Shown piece by piece: positions 34,806 through 45,519 of a DNA stretch of 64,000 bases. Position numbers and translations under genes: made by a program. The notes beneath the pieces were generated by a model. That model was not told where the DNA came from and searched no databases. It was given only the letters and a program-made list of their open reading frames with translations. The stretch is from Ovis canadensis. Lineage: Eukaryota > Chordata > Mammalia > Artiodactyla > Bovidae. How positions within the stretch are numbered: position 1 is the stretch's first letter; each line of letters begins with the position of its first letter. The stretch covers positions 14,610,501-14,674,500 of the forward strand of contig NC_091255.1 of assembly GCF_042477335.2 (NCBI RefSeq). Reading direction: 5' to 3'.

Positions 34806-34985
34806 GTGAAGTGACAGTCCCTCAGTCATGTCCAACTCTTTGGACTGTGTAGTCGTGTCAACTACAGTCCGTGGAATTCTCCAGGCCAGAATACTGGAGA
34901 GGGTAGCCTTTCCATTCTCCAGAGGATCTTCCAACCCAGGTCTCCTGCATTGCAGGCGGACTCTTTACCACAGTCTCAAGGGAGT
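34806..34985 (-). mobile_element. Bov-tA SINE, antisense
   Basis: The complement of the Bov-A body and tRNA-derived head, with a small internal rearrangement (a duplicated GTAGTC..ACTACAGTCC portion near 34850-34870). Confidence 0.87.
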
Positions 34986-35696
34986 GGCAAAAGATTCAGT
35001 GAAGAAAAAAGGTCAAACTTTTTCAACAAATAATGCTAGGAAAGCTGGTTAAACACATATGAAAGAATGAACTTGGCCTCCTACCTCACACATATACAAA
35101 AATTACCTCAAAATAGATCAAATTCCTGAATACTAGGACTAAAACTATAAAAAGCTTAGAAGAAAACTTGGGGGAAAATCTTCATGACACTGGATTTCAC
35201 AACGATTTCTTAGATATGGCAGTAAAAGCACAAGGAACAACAACAAAAAAAGTAGGTAAGTTGGATTTCATCAAAACTGATAAATTTTCTCCTTCAAAAT
35301 ATATCAAAAAATGAAAACCACCTAAAGAGTGAGAGAAAATGCTTTTACATTATATTTATTTATATAACATCATAATATAGGATGAGCCTTGAGAATATCA
35401 TATCAATTGAAAGAAGTCAACCACAAAGGACCATATATTGCATCATTCCATTTATATGAAATGTCCAGAACAGGCAAATCTACAGAGACAAAGTGTAGGT
35501 TAGTGGTCACCCAGGATTGGGAGTTAACAGATATGAAGTTTCTTTTGGGGTGATAAGATGCCTTAAAATTGAACGTGCTAATGATTGCACAACTCTGTGA
35601 ATATACCCAGTCACTGAAGTATAAACTTTAAGTGCATTAATTGTATAATATATGAATGATATTTAAATAATGCTGTTATTTAAAAAAAAAAAACCA

Positions 35697-35890
35697 ATAA
35701 TGACACACATTAACTGACTGCTATGCTAATGCCATGCACTGTGGTAAGCTCTAAATTCTAACCCTAGGGTCAGGAGGGTTTTATTGTATTTATTTAGAGT
35801 AAAAAACCATCTAAGTTCAGAGACAACTTGCCCATGGTCACAAAATCAGTAGTACCATAATAGTCAGGAATTAGGGTTGACCCATTTTTG
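35697..35890 (-). mobile_element. MIR SINE remnant, antisense
   Basis: The order 'gctaatgccatgcactgtggtaagctc', 'cagagacaacttgcccatggtcac' and 'gtcaggaattagggttgaccc' is the complement of MIR. Confidence 0.65.
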
Positions 35891-37114
35891 TCTCACTTTG
35901 AGTGTTAGGGTCTTATTAAAAGGTCATAGTTTGGATCTTGTCAGTCTTCTTGTGCTCCAAGTCCTGTGTTTACAATATAACTAACCACTAAACTGCAGGA
36001 GTTAGTGAAAAGTCTGCTTCCAACTTTCTTAGCAGGGTACTGTGGTGAGGTGTTGGGTCCCAAGTGCTGCTGGATAAGAGGTGGAGAGGATTCTGTCCCC
36101 CCATTAGCTCTGTTCTCTGGCTTTCTAAGGACATTTGTTCTAGAGACACCCTCAACTCCTTCCTCAGATGTGTCATAGCTATAATTCTAGAAGTGAGACT
36201 GTTGACCCTCCCCCTTGGCATCTGATTTTACAGATTCATTCTTGTGTGTGAAATGGATTCCTGTTACTTTTACCTTTGTCCACTTCTTATTTCCAAGAAA
36301 TAAGACGTGAGAAGGAAGGTGTTAGGCTCATGAAGAAAAATGTGTCAGGTAATTTTATGAAGGAAAAATTGGATGAGTTTTGTAGATATAACTATGAAAC
36401 ACATGGATTCTATGTTCTTTTGGGGCTCAGCAATTAAGAAGAAAATGGGAACCCAAACCAATTATGCTTAGGATCATTTCAAATCCCCATTACTGGAAAT
36501 CTTGGAAAACATTCCAGGATATTTGATCAATACCTTGACTGTGCCTCTTCCAGACAAAGGTGATTGTGAATAGCTTAAAATGATTCAAGTACATCAGAAG
36601 CCACAGGCATGATCACTTTTTCGTGGGAGGTGGTACAATGGCACCCACCATCAATGGAAATTTTGTTGCAGGTATTAACTAAAAACATGGTTACAATAAG
36701 AGTTTATTAGAGAGTGAAAATCAATTTAAGTAACAGAATGCAAATTCTAAAGGCAAGAAATGTATTCTTCCATTACACTATCTGTGATAAAGAGCAGAGG
36801 CTGGAAAGGAAATCGTCTTCCAATGACTGTCCTCTCTGCTTTCTGTGCATTCTAAAATATTCCCAGGAATTTTTGTGGCCTCCTTTCATCCTGTGGTCTT
36901 TCCATTGGGTTCTTAAGAATCAGAGCAGAAGATACTGCAGTGCTCACGACCAGAGAGCCATCCTCTAGTTGTCAGTAAATCCAAACCCTTTTTGATAGAT
37001 TGGGTAGGTAACAAGAGGGCAAGAATAATGCCAGGGGAGAAGCTGAGTCCTTGTTGAAACACAAATTGTTTGAGGCTGTTCATAAGCAGATATAATGATT
37101 TCAAAATGGTTTCT
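35891..37114. other. Single-copy non-coding DNA
   Basis: No gene or repeat was recognised. Confidence 0.45.
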
Positions 37115-37171
37115 CTCATTATTTCACATTATTTACTGAGTGCTAGCTACATTCTATGCATTAGGAAAAAC
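37115..37171 (-). mobile_element. Ancient MIR/L2-class repeat, left part, split by BovB
   Basis: The stretch 'atttactgagtgctagctacattctatgcattagg' is the start of a widespread ancient repeat. Its continuation lies at 41400-41490, on the far side of the BovB insertion. Confidence 0.6.
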
Positions 37172-37518
37172 AAAACAAAGTGCTGAGTGGCTCAGTCCAT
37201 TGTAACTCCATGAACTGCAGCTCACCGGGCTTCCCTGTCCAGCACCAACTCCCAGAGCTTGCTCAAACAAATGTCAATCGAGTTGGTAATGCCATCCAAT
37301 CATCTTATCCTCCGTTGTCCCCTTCTCTTCCTGCCCTCAATCTTTCCTAGAATCAGGGTCTTTTCCAAGGAGTCAGTTCTTCGCATCAGGTGGCCAAAGT
37401 ATTGGAGTTTCAGGTTCAACATAAGTCCTTCCAATGAATATTCAGGACTGATTTCTTTTAGGATTTACTGGTTGGATCTCCTTGCAGTCCAAGGGGCTCT
37501 CAAGAGTCTTCTCCAATA

Positions 37519-38166
37519 TCAAAGTTCAAAAGCATCAATTCTACAGCAGTCAAGTTTCTTTAGAGTCCAACTCTCACATCCATATATATCTTTGATCAGA
37601 TGTACCTTTGTCAGCAAAGTAATGCCTCTACTTTTTAATATGCTGTCTAGGTTGGGCATAGCTTTTCTTCCAAGGAGCCAGCATATTTTAATTGCATGGC
37701 TGCAGTCACCATCTACAGAGATTTTGGAGCCCAAGAAAATAAAGTCTCTCACTATGTCCATTGTTTCCCCATCTATTTGCCATGAACTGATGGCACCAGA
37801 TGCCATGATCTTTGTTTTCTGAATGTTGAGTTTTAAGCCAACTTTTACACTCTTCTCTTTCACGTTCATCAAGAGGTTCTTTAGTTCCTCTTCACTCTCT
37901 GCCACAAGGGTGGTGTCATCTGCATATCTGAGGTTATTGATATTTCTCCCAGCAATCTTGATTACAGCTTGTGCTTCATCTGGCCCAGCACTTCTCATGA
38001 TGTACTCTGCATATAAGTTAAATAAGCAGGGTGACAACATACAGTCTTGATGTACTCCTTTCCCAATTTGGAACCAGTTTGTTTTTCCATGTCTGGTTCT
38101 AACTTTGGCTTCTTGACCTGCATACTTATTTCTTAGGAGGCAGATAAGGTGGTCTGGTATTCCCAT
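37519..38166 (-). pseudogene. BovB reverse transcriptase core, longest intact piece
   Basis: A 215-residue open frame on the minus strand holds the BovB RT palm: GIPDHLICLL, the IGKGVHQDC box, MLSPCLFNLYAEYI, the intact catalytic YADD (NNLRYADDTTL) and then KLNIQKTKIM. It ends in the CRIDAFEL region after a small deletion. The upstream FTDYTKAFDC box is in another frame (38126-38392) and further connector sequence is at 38392-38808, so frameshifts break the full protein. Confidence 0.9.
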
Positions 38167-39032
38167 CTAGAATAATTTTCCACAGTTTGTTGTGGTCCAC
38201 ACAGTCAAAGGCTTTGGTATAATCAGTAAAGCAGAAGTAGATTTTTTTCTGGAATTCTCTTGCTTTTACTATGATCCAACAGATATTGGCAAGTTGGTCT
38301 CTGGTTCCTCTGCCATTTCTAAACCCAGGTTGAACATCTGGAAGTTCACAATTCAAGTACTGTTGAGGCCTGGCTGGGAGAACTTTGAGCATTAATTCGA
38401 TAGCATGTAAGATAGGTGCAATTGTGGGGTAGTTTGAACATTCTTTGGCATGTCCTTCTTAGGCATTGAAATGAAAACTGACCTTTTCCAGTCCTGTGGC
38501 CACTGCTGAGTTTTCCAAATTTTCTGGTATATTGAGTGCAGCACTTTAACAGCACCATCTTTTAGGATTTGAAGTAGCTCAACTAGAATTTCATCACCTC
38601 CATTAGCTTTGTTCATAGTGATACTTCCTACGGCTGACTTGACTTCACATTCCAGGATGTCTGGCTTTAGGTGAGTGATCACACCATCATGATTATCTGG
38701 GTGATGTAGATCTTTTTTGTATAGCTCTTCTGTGTATTCTTGCCACCTCATCTGTATATCTTCTGCTTCTGTTAGGTCCATACTATTTTTGTCCTTTATT
38801 GTGCCCATCTTTGCATGAAATGTTCCCTGGTATCTCTAATTTTCTTGAAGAGATCTCTAGTCTTCCCCATTCTATTGTTTTCCTCTTTTTATTTGCACTG
38901 GTCACTGAGGATGGCTTTCTTGTCTCTCCTTGCTGTTCTTTGGAGATCTTCATCAAATGGGTGTATCTTTCATTTTCTCCTTTGACTTTTGCTTCTCTTC
39001 TCTTCTCAGCTATTTGTAAGTCTTCCTCAGAC

Positions 39033-39140
39033 AACCAGTTTTACTTTTCCTATTTGTTTCTCTAGGGCATGGTCTTGATCACTGGCAACCAGTTTTACTT
39101 TTCCTATTTGTTTCTCTAGGGCATGGTCTTGATCACTGGC
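39033..39140. repeat. Perfect 54-bp tandem duplication at the BovB inversion junction
   Basis: The segments 39033-39086 and 39087-39140 are identical. The first copy is the 5'-most sequence of the minus-strand BovB half. The second stands directly before the plus-strand BovB leader. Confidence 0.97.
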
Positions 39141-39144
39141 AAGT

Positions 39145-40500
39145 GGTTAACTGGCAAGATGGTGGAGTAGAAGGATGTGCGTTCATCTTCTCCTGCGAGA
39201 ACTCCAAAATTACAACTTGCTGCTTTAACAACCATCAGGAGGAGAATGTTGGATCCCACCAAAAGAAGATACCCCATGTCCAAGGGCAAAGGGGAAGCCC
39301 CAGCAAGATGGTAGGAGGGGTGAAATTGCATTTTGAATCAAAGCCTATACCTGCCAGAAATGCTCGGAGGGCTAAAACAAGACCTTGTTTGCACCAGGAC
39401 CCAGAGACCCCACAGAGACTGAGCCAGACCTGTGTTTGAGTCTCCTGTGGAGGCATGGGTCATCAGTGGCCTGCCACAGGGGCAAGGGCTCTGAGTGCAG
39501 CTACCTGGGCCACACAGCTTGTGGCATAAGCCATTTTGGGAGGAGTCCACCATTAACCCCACCACAGAACCACCAAGCAGATGACCCACAAGCCTCAGAA
39601 CAATTATACCAAAGAAATTCTTGGACTGTTAAGAAAGTTCTAGGGCCCTCAGCAGATTTCCCAACCTGGAGATCTGGCAAAGAGTTTGAGAATCCCCAGA
39701 GAATTTGACTTTGGAGGCCAGTGGGATTTGATCACAGAACTTACACAGGACTGGGCAAACAGACTCTTGGAGGGCACAAACAAAACTTTGTGCACACCAG
39801 GACCCGGGAGAAAGGAGCAGTGACCCCACAGGAGACTGACCCAGACTTGCTTGTGAGTGTCCAGGAGTCTCTGGCAGAGGTGTGGGTCAGGATGGCCTGC
39901 TGCAGGGTCAGGGACACTGAGTGTTGGTCTCAGGTCAAACAACAGTGAGGGAACACAGCCCCACCCATCAACAGAAAATTGGATTAAAGATTTACTAGCA
40001 CGGCTCCCTCTGTCAGAACAAGACCCAGTTTCACCCACAGTCAGTCTCTCCCACCAGGAAGCTTCCATAAGCCTTTGATCCTTATTCATCAGAGGGCAGA
40101 CAGACTGAAAACCACAATCACAGAAAACTAATAAAACTGATCACATAGACTACAGCCTTGTCTAACTTAATGAAACTATGAGCCATGCTGTGTAGGGCCA
40201 CTCAAGACAGACAGGTAACGGTAGAGAGTTCTGGCAAAAAATGGACCACTGGAGAAGGGAATGGCAAACCACTTCAGTATTCTTGCCTTGAGAAGCCCAT
40301 GAACAGTACGAAAAGGCAAAAATGTATGATACTGAAAGATGAACGCCCCAGTTTGGTAGATGCCCAATATTCTACTGGAGGAGAGTGGAGAAATAACTCC
40401 AGAAAGAATGAAGAGACAGAGCCAAAGTGGAAATAATGCCCAGATGTGGATGTGACTGGTGATGGAAGTAGAGTCTGATGCTATAAAGAACAATATTGCA
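39145..40500 (+). promoter_or_regulatory. BovB 5' leader with an L1-like first kilobase
   Basis: From GGCAAGATGGTGGAGTAGAA (39154) to about 40130 the sequence matches, block by block, the L1 5' UTR at 21787-22640: the GATACCCCATGTCCAAGGGC block, the CTCTTGGAGGGCACAAACAA block and the CCACAATCACAGAAAACTA block. BovB-specific leader then follows (from about 40180, GAGCCATGCTGTG..). It probably carries promoter activity, by analogy with L1. Whether this chimera is a standard BovB form is not known to me. Confidence 0.7.
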
Positions 40501-40523
40501 TAGGAACCTGGGATGTTAGGTCC

Positions 40524-41399
40524 ATGAATCATTGTAAATTGGAAATGGTCAAACAGGAGATGGCAAGAGTGAACACTGACATTTTAGGAATCAGTGAATT
40601 AAAATGGACTGGAATGGGGGAATTTAACTCAGATGACCACTATATCTACTCCTGTGGGCAAGAATCCCTTAGAAGAAATGGAGTAGCCCTCTTTCAAAAT
40701 CAACAAAAGAGTCCGAAATGCAGTTTGGGTGCAGTATCAAAAATGACAAAATCATCTCTGTTCTTTTCCAAGGCAAAACATTCAATACTGCAGTAATCCA
40801 AGTCTATGCCCCAATCAGTAATGCTGAATAAGCTGAAATTGAATGGTTCTATGAAGACCTATGAGACCTTCTAGAACTAATACCCACAAAAGATGTTCTT
40901 TTCATCATAGGGGACTGGAATGCCAAAGTAGGAAATCAAGAGATACCTGGAGTAACAGGGAAATTTGGCCTTGGAGTACAGAATGAAACAGGGCAAAGCC
41001 TAACAGAGTTTTTCCAATAGAATGCCCTGGTCATGGCAAACTCCCTCTTCCAACAAGAGAAGACTCTACACATGTACATCACCAGACAGCCAATACTGAA
41101 ATCAGATTGCGTATATGATGGAAAAGCTCTATAGAGTCAGCAACAACAAGACTGGGAGCTGACTGTGGCTCCAATCATGAGCTGCTTATTGGCAAATTCA
41201 GTTTTAAATTGAAGAAAGTAGGGAAAAGCACTAGACCATTCAGATATGACCTAAATCAAATCCCTTATGATTATACAGTGGAAGTGAGAAATAGATTCAA
41301 GGGGTTAGATCTGATAGACAGAGTGCCTGAAGAACTATGGATGGAAGTTCATGACATTGTACAGGAGGCAGTGATCAAGGCCATCCCCAAGAAAAAGAA
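40524..41399 (+). pseudogene. BovB apurinic-endonuclease domain, broken
   Basis: The BovB ORF N-terminus encodes an APE-like endonuclease: KQEMARVNTDILGISELKWT (catalytic-type E in SELKW), GMGEFNSDDHYIYSCGQESL, later FIIGDWNAKVG (GDWNAK box near 40911). Frame shifts occur after about 40700 and stops at 40862 and 41019. The C-terminal linker continues open from 41209. In the family this domain nicks target DNA. Here it is inactive. Confidence 0.87.
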
Positions 41400-41490
41400 A
41401 TGCATTAGAAAGACTACAGTAAATAAAACAGACAAAATCCCTTGCCCTACTGGGGCTCACATTCCAATGGTTAAAAAAAAATTATCATTA
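41400..41490 (-). mobile_element. Ancient MIR/L2-class repeat, right part
   Basis: The stretch 'aataaaacagacaaaatccctt', then 'ctggggctcacattccaatgg', is the typical continuation of the repeat begun at 37115-37171. This shows that the intervening 4.2 kb is one insertion. Confidence 0.6.
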
Positions 41491-41510
41491 TCATTTGGAA
41501 GATATTAAAT

Positions 41511-41725
41511 TGTTGTTGTTTCAGTCACTAAGTCATGTCCAGCTCTTTTGTGAGCCAAAAACTGATGCCCACCAAGCTCCTCTGTCCATGGGATTTCCCA
41601 GGCAAGAGTACTGGAGTGGCTTTCCATTTCATTCTCTAGGGGGCCTTCCCAATCCAGGGATTGAACCTGCATTTCCTGCATTTGCAGGTGAATTCTTTAC
41701 CACTAAACCACTTGGGAAACCCATA
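41511..41725 (-). mobile_element. Bov-tA SINE, antisense, with target duplication
   Basis: The complement of the Bov-A body and the tRNA-derived head (ending CACTTGGGAAACCC). It is flanked by ATATTAAAT at 41502-41510 and 41726-41734. Confidence 0.9.
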
Positions 41726-41734
41726 ATATTAAAT

Positions 41735-43579
41735 AGCTAGTTTTAAAAAGAAAGTTGATGAGTTGGTCAAAGAAGGTTAAAATTTATTTTTGTCTCCCAC
41801 ATATAACTGTAACCCCCTGTTAGACTTTTTGCCCTAGTACTACAAATATTTATTCTATTTTGCTGATAAATTTTAACACTGGCCTCCATTGAATAAAATA
41901 CATTGTCTTTACCATTAACATAGCATCTTATGCACAAAGCTAAATTTTTGAGTGAAAAAGCATGTAGATGCATCCTTTAAAAATTTTTCCCCAAAATGAC
42001 TAAAAAATGGAGATTGGGAAATACATGAGAAAGTAAAATTTGAACATAAAGATATTAAAGAAAATCTTACCAAAAAAGTAACCATCAGCTTTGCATTTTG
42101 CTTTAAGGTGACAGGATGGGTCCCAGTCTCCCCTTCCATTTCTGCATATTAATGTCATACAATTCTTGCAGGAAATGTTTTTAGCGGATTCCAGTCTAGG
42201 CAATAATCAACAGAACTCCTGTATGGTACCTGTTGTGAACATGTTAACAGCTACAACTTTTTCAGTGCTGCATGAGCCCAGCCTTGCTTTCACTGCTTCT
42301 GAGCCTCTAGCTGGTCACAGCTGCTTTTGCTGATGTTGTCTAGCTAGAGGCTGAGCTCCCTTCCCTGTCCTTGATAGCGATGAATAATGCAACAATACTC
42401 CTCCTCCAGGTTTGTATTATTATTTGAGATAGTAGATTCAAGGACCCCGGATAACTGAAGAGTTCCCATACTGCTTGCCCCTAATCAGACCTGAGATGTA
42501 CTGGCAGGATTGGTTACCAGGAGAGATTGGGTACATTTGGGTTGCAGTTCACTTCTTCTGCCTTCTTCCCCTGCATTTACCAAGTCCACAATTTAGAGCT
42601 GCAGCCTTGATGTCCTCTCCTTTATCTAATCTGTTTACACCTCTAGTTTGCTAGTTCAGATTCTAGCTCTGGTGATCTAATTACTGATCTGGATATTCTT
42701 GCTTTGAAAAAGACCTTAGAGACTGTCCATCTGGCTTGTTAGATTGGTCAGTTTCCACCAGTCTAATTCTTGTTCCACTGACTGGGTGCAATTTATTGGA
42801 AAAGCCTCTTCAAAAAGTGAAGATGAAGACAGGTACAGTCCCAGAGACACTGCACATAATCTGACTTCTAGCACCTCTGGAACTGTCCTTTGTCTCACCT
42901 CAGTATTCATGTTCAAGCTAATTCTTGCTCCCTTGTCAGCTCACCTGATAATACTGTAGGCATCAGTGAAAAAAGCCTAAGGCCCAAATCTCAGGCAAGA
43001 ATAATTTGTAACTGGAGCTACCTCATGGTAGTGAGGGATACTTTTGGTGTTAACATATGATAGCTGTTAGACATTCCCCCTGGTCACAGATCTGGGTTTT
43101 ACATTTATCCCAGTTTCCTGAAGAAGGTCAAGGCTTTTGCAAGCAGAAGTGGCCTTCACTGTGCTAATTCAAGACCCCTTTAAGTCTTCCTTTGGGAACT
43201 TCCTGGAATCCACAGCTCTAGAATTTTGAGGGCACCCAGAATGTGGGATGGATTTCATATCATCATCAGTCCCTTTTAATGTTTCCAGCTTTTTCTTTTA
43301 TCTCTATTAAAAAAACACACACACACAACAATAGCAACTTTTGGTGTACAAATGAATTTGAGCATGGGAGGAAGGAATCTTGGAGAAAAGTGAAAGTGAA
43401 ATTAAAAAGAGAACCAGATGGCTCTTAACAAGAAAGTGGGCTATATTGCCACCAAGTACATTGATAAGTCCTGCCTTCTACGCTATCTCTTTTTGGATTC
43501 CTGCCAATCACCCTGGGCCACACTCTTGCCCTGATCTTTAACACACACTAAGCCTGTGTGTGGCCTCCCTTGCATGCAG
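41735..43579. other. Single-copy DNA upstream of a probable exon
   Basis: No repeat was recognised except a short CA run (43312-43326). It is a candidate location for the promoter or a 5' UTR exon of the PCTP-like gene, but no CpG-rich region or TATA box stands out. Confidence 0.4.
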
Positions 43580-43600
43580 AAGAGCTGTGGCTGTGGAAGA

Positions 43601-43735
43601 ATGGCCTCTGCCAGCAGGTTCTCTGAAGAGGAGTTCCAGGAGGCCTGTGCAGAACTCCAGCGTCCCCGGGTATCAGGATGGGAGATACCTGTGGTCACCT
43701 CAGTCGTTAAGGTCTACCAGCGGCCACTGAAAAAG
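43601..43735 (+). CDS. Probable first coding exon of a PCTP-like START-domain protein
   Basis: The exon starts at an ATG with a strong context (A at -3, G at +4) and encodes 45 residues: MASASRFSEEEFQEACAELQ, then RPRVSGWEIPVVTS, then VYQRPLKK. It ends in phase 0 at AAG|GTAAGG, a good splice donor. The FSEE.F.EACAELQ.P..SG.W pattern is that of the N-terminus of phosphatidylcholine transfer protein (PCTP/STARD2), a cytosolic START-domain lipid carrier, where the first intron also falls after a similar ...DKK. The exon differs enough from PCTP to suggest a paralogue, and the part after SGW is about two residues shorter. In-frame ATGs also occur at 43556 and 43574, and a possible acceptor (CCTCCCTTGCATGCAG) ends at 43579, so the start is uncertain. 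No second exon was seen downstream; the gene could extend beyond the window or be a relic. Confidence 0.55.
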
Positions 43736-44254
43736 GTAAGGTAGCAGCATGCAGGGGACCCCTGGGAGGCTGCAGCCTGTCTGGAACTCAGGAGTCTTCC
43801 AGAGCCAGGAGGAACAAGTGCTCCTGGGGTGGTGCCTCCAGCTAACTTTGCCACTGTGGAAGCAAGAGGTGAAGAAGTACATTGAAATTATTCTCAGAGA
43901 CGTCTGAAGTCTACCCAACGGGGAATGTGGTTTGTTAGAAGTTAGTGATAGTGTTACAATGTGGGCCTGCCTGATTATTAGCCCCATGCACTTGCCTGCA
44001 AAGGACATGGAGTCCCCCTCCTTGGGTGATGCCAGTGGTATTTGTTTGGCAGAGCGTATCTTAGGTTTAAATATAGGTAAAGAAGAGACTGGAGTTTCCA
44101 GAGAGTGGGTGTTCAGGGTAATGTGTGTGAAGAAATCCAATGAGCTCCTAACTAGCTTCTTGGCCTTGAGCCACCCTCTACCCCTTCCATCTTACACACT
44201 ACAGCTCAGTCAAGTACCTGAGAGGGTGTGATCTATCAATTCCCTCCAGTGGCA
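43736..44254. other. Single-copy DNA, probable start of an intron
   Basis: It follows the donor GTAAGG. No further exon was recognised. Confidence 0.4.
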
Positions 44255-44430
44255 CTGTTGATTGCTGAATTAATAATAGCTACAGTAATAGTGAATGCAT
44301 CACATGTTGTCTTATGGTCTGGGCACTGTTTAAATGCTTTGCAGGCATTGCCTTATTCAGTCCTCATATCAGCCCCAACATAAGGTTCTAGGATTGCAGA
44401 CAATTGGTTAAGAAACCACAGTGAGCTGTG
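44255..44430 (-). mobile_element. MIR SINE remnant, antisense
   Basis: The order 'taatagctacagtaatagtgaatgc', 'tctgggcactgtttaaatgctttgcaggcattgcctt' and 'cagtcctcatatcagcccc' matches the complement of MIR. Confidence 0.7.
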
Positions 44431-44538
44431 ACTATGATTTAAATGATGCTATAACAAAGCTATTATTATATGTTTGGAAAAGATTTAAATGTAGAAACAC
44501 TTGAGAGAGTTTACAATGTAACAAATAAATCGTATTTA

Positions 44539-45519
44539 TTTATTTATTTTAAATTTTAATTTTTACTTTATTTTGCTTTATAATACTGTATTGGTTGTGC
44601 CATACATTGACATGAATCCACCATAGGTGTACATGCGTTCCCAAACATGAACCCCCCTCCCACCTCCCTCCCCATAACATCTCCCTGGGTCATCACCGTG
44701 CACCAGCCCCAAGCATGCTGTATCCTGCATCAGACATGGACTGGCGATTCGATTCTTACATGATAGTATACATGTTTCAATGCCATTCTCCCAAATCATC
44801 CCACCCTCTCCCTCTCCCACTAAGTCCAAAAGTCCGCTATACACATCTGTGTCTCTTTTGCTGTCTTGCATACAGGGTCGTCATTGCCATCTTTCTAAAT
44901 TCCATATATATGTGTTAGTATACTGTATTGGTGTTTTTCTTTCTGGCTTACTTCACTCTGCACAATCGGCTCCAGTTTCATCCATCTCATCAGAATTGAT
45001 TCAAATGTATTCTTTTTAATGGCTGAGTAATACTCCATTGTGTATATGTACCACAGCTTTCTTATCCATTCATCTGCTGATGGACATCTAGGTTGCTTCC
45101 ATGTCTTGGCTATTATAAACAGTGCTGCGATGAACATTGGGGTACATGTGTCTCTTTCAATTCTGGTTTCCTCGGTGTGTATGCCCAGCAGTGGGATTGC
45201 TGGGTCATAAGGCAGTTCTATTTGCAATTTTTTAAGGAATCTCCACACTGTTCTCCATAGTGGCTGTACTAGTTTGCATTCCCACCAACAGTGTAGGAGG
45301 GTTCCCTTTTCTCCACACCCTCTCCAGAATTTATTGCTTGCAGATTTTTGGATTGCAGACATTCTGACTGGTGTGAAGTGGTACCTCATTGTGGTTTTGA
45401 TTTACATTTCTCTGATAATGAGTGATGTTGAGCATCTTTTCATGTGTTTGTTAGCCTTCTGTATGTCTTCTTTGGAGAAATGTCTATTTAGTTCTTTGGC
45501 CCATTTTTTGATTGGGTCG
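44539..45519 (-). mobile_element. Twin-primed L1, 3' part (antisense)
   Basis: A T-rich start (complement of the poly(A)/3' end) is followed by the complement of the ruminant L1 3' UTR and the ORF2 C-terminus. At 45520 the strand switches. The whole element is bounded by ATAAAT(C/T)GTATTTA at 44525-44538 and 46746-46759. Confidence 0.93.
44895..45389 (-). pseudogene. L1 ORF2 C-terminus, intact piece
   Basis: An uninterrupted 164-residue frame carries the cysteine-rich motif ([16 protein letters not shown]), [34 protein letters not shown] and the natural end SILTHIYGI with its stop. It closely resembles the piece at 13728-14085, so both come from one fairly young L1 subfamily. It is only the tail of ORF2 and has no function on its own. 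Confidence 0.93.

Larger units (their letters stand above)
34262..35696 (+). mobile_element. Old L1 (L1M-type) ORF2 end and 3' UTR, with two SINE insertions
   Basis: L1 ORF2 coding remnants (around 'ttccccttaagatcagaagcaag' and 'gcatgaagataaac', later 'gaaaactataaaaagcttagaag') are followed by an old 3' UTR and an A-run at 35684-35693. Interrupted by SINEs at 34630-34733 and 34806-34985. It is too diverged to code. Confidence 0.75.
37172..41399 (-). mobile_element. Full-length BovB insertion with internal (twin-priming) inversion
   Basis: The left part (37172-39086) is BovB on the minus strand, from the 3' end back to the connector before the RT. The right part (39141-41399) is BovB on the plus strand, from the 5' leader to the same connector point (GCAGTGATCAAGGCCATCC). 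The two halves together account for a whole element, as expected for a 5' inversion at integration. An imperfect target duplication, ATGCATTAG(G)AAA, flanks it (37156-37171 and 41400-41414), inside an ancient repeat that continues across. A 54-bp tandem duplication marks the inversion junction. Confidence 0.8.

Noticed and set aside
42302..42351. 11-bp inverted repeat AGCCTCTAGCT / AGCTAGAGGCT
   Set aside because: Too short and isolated to separate from chance.
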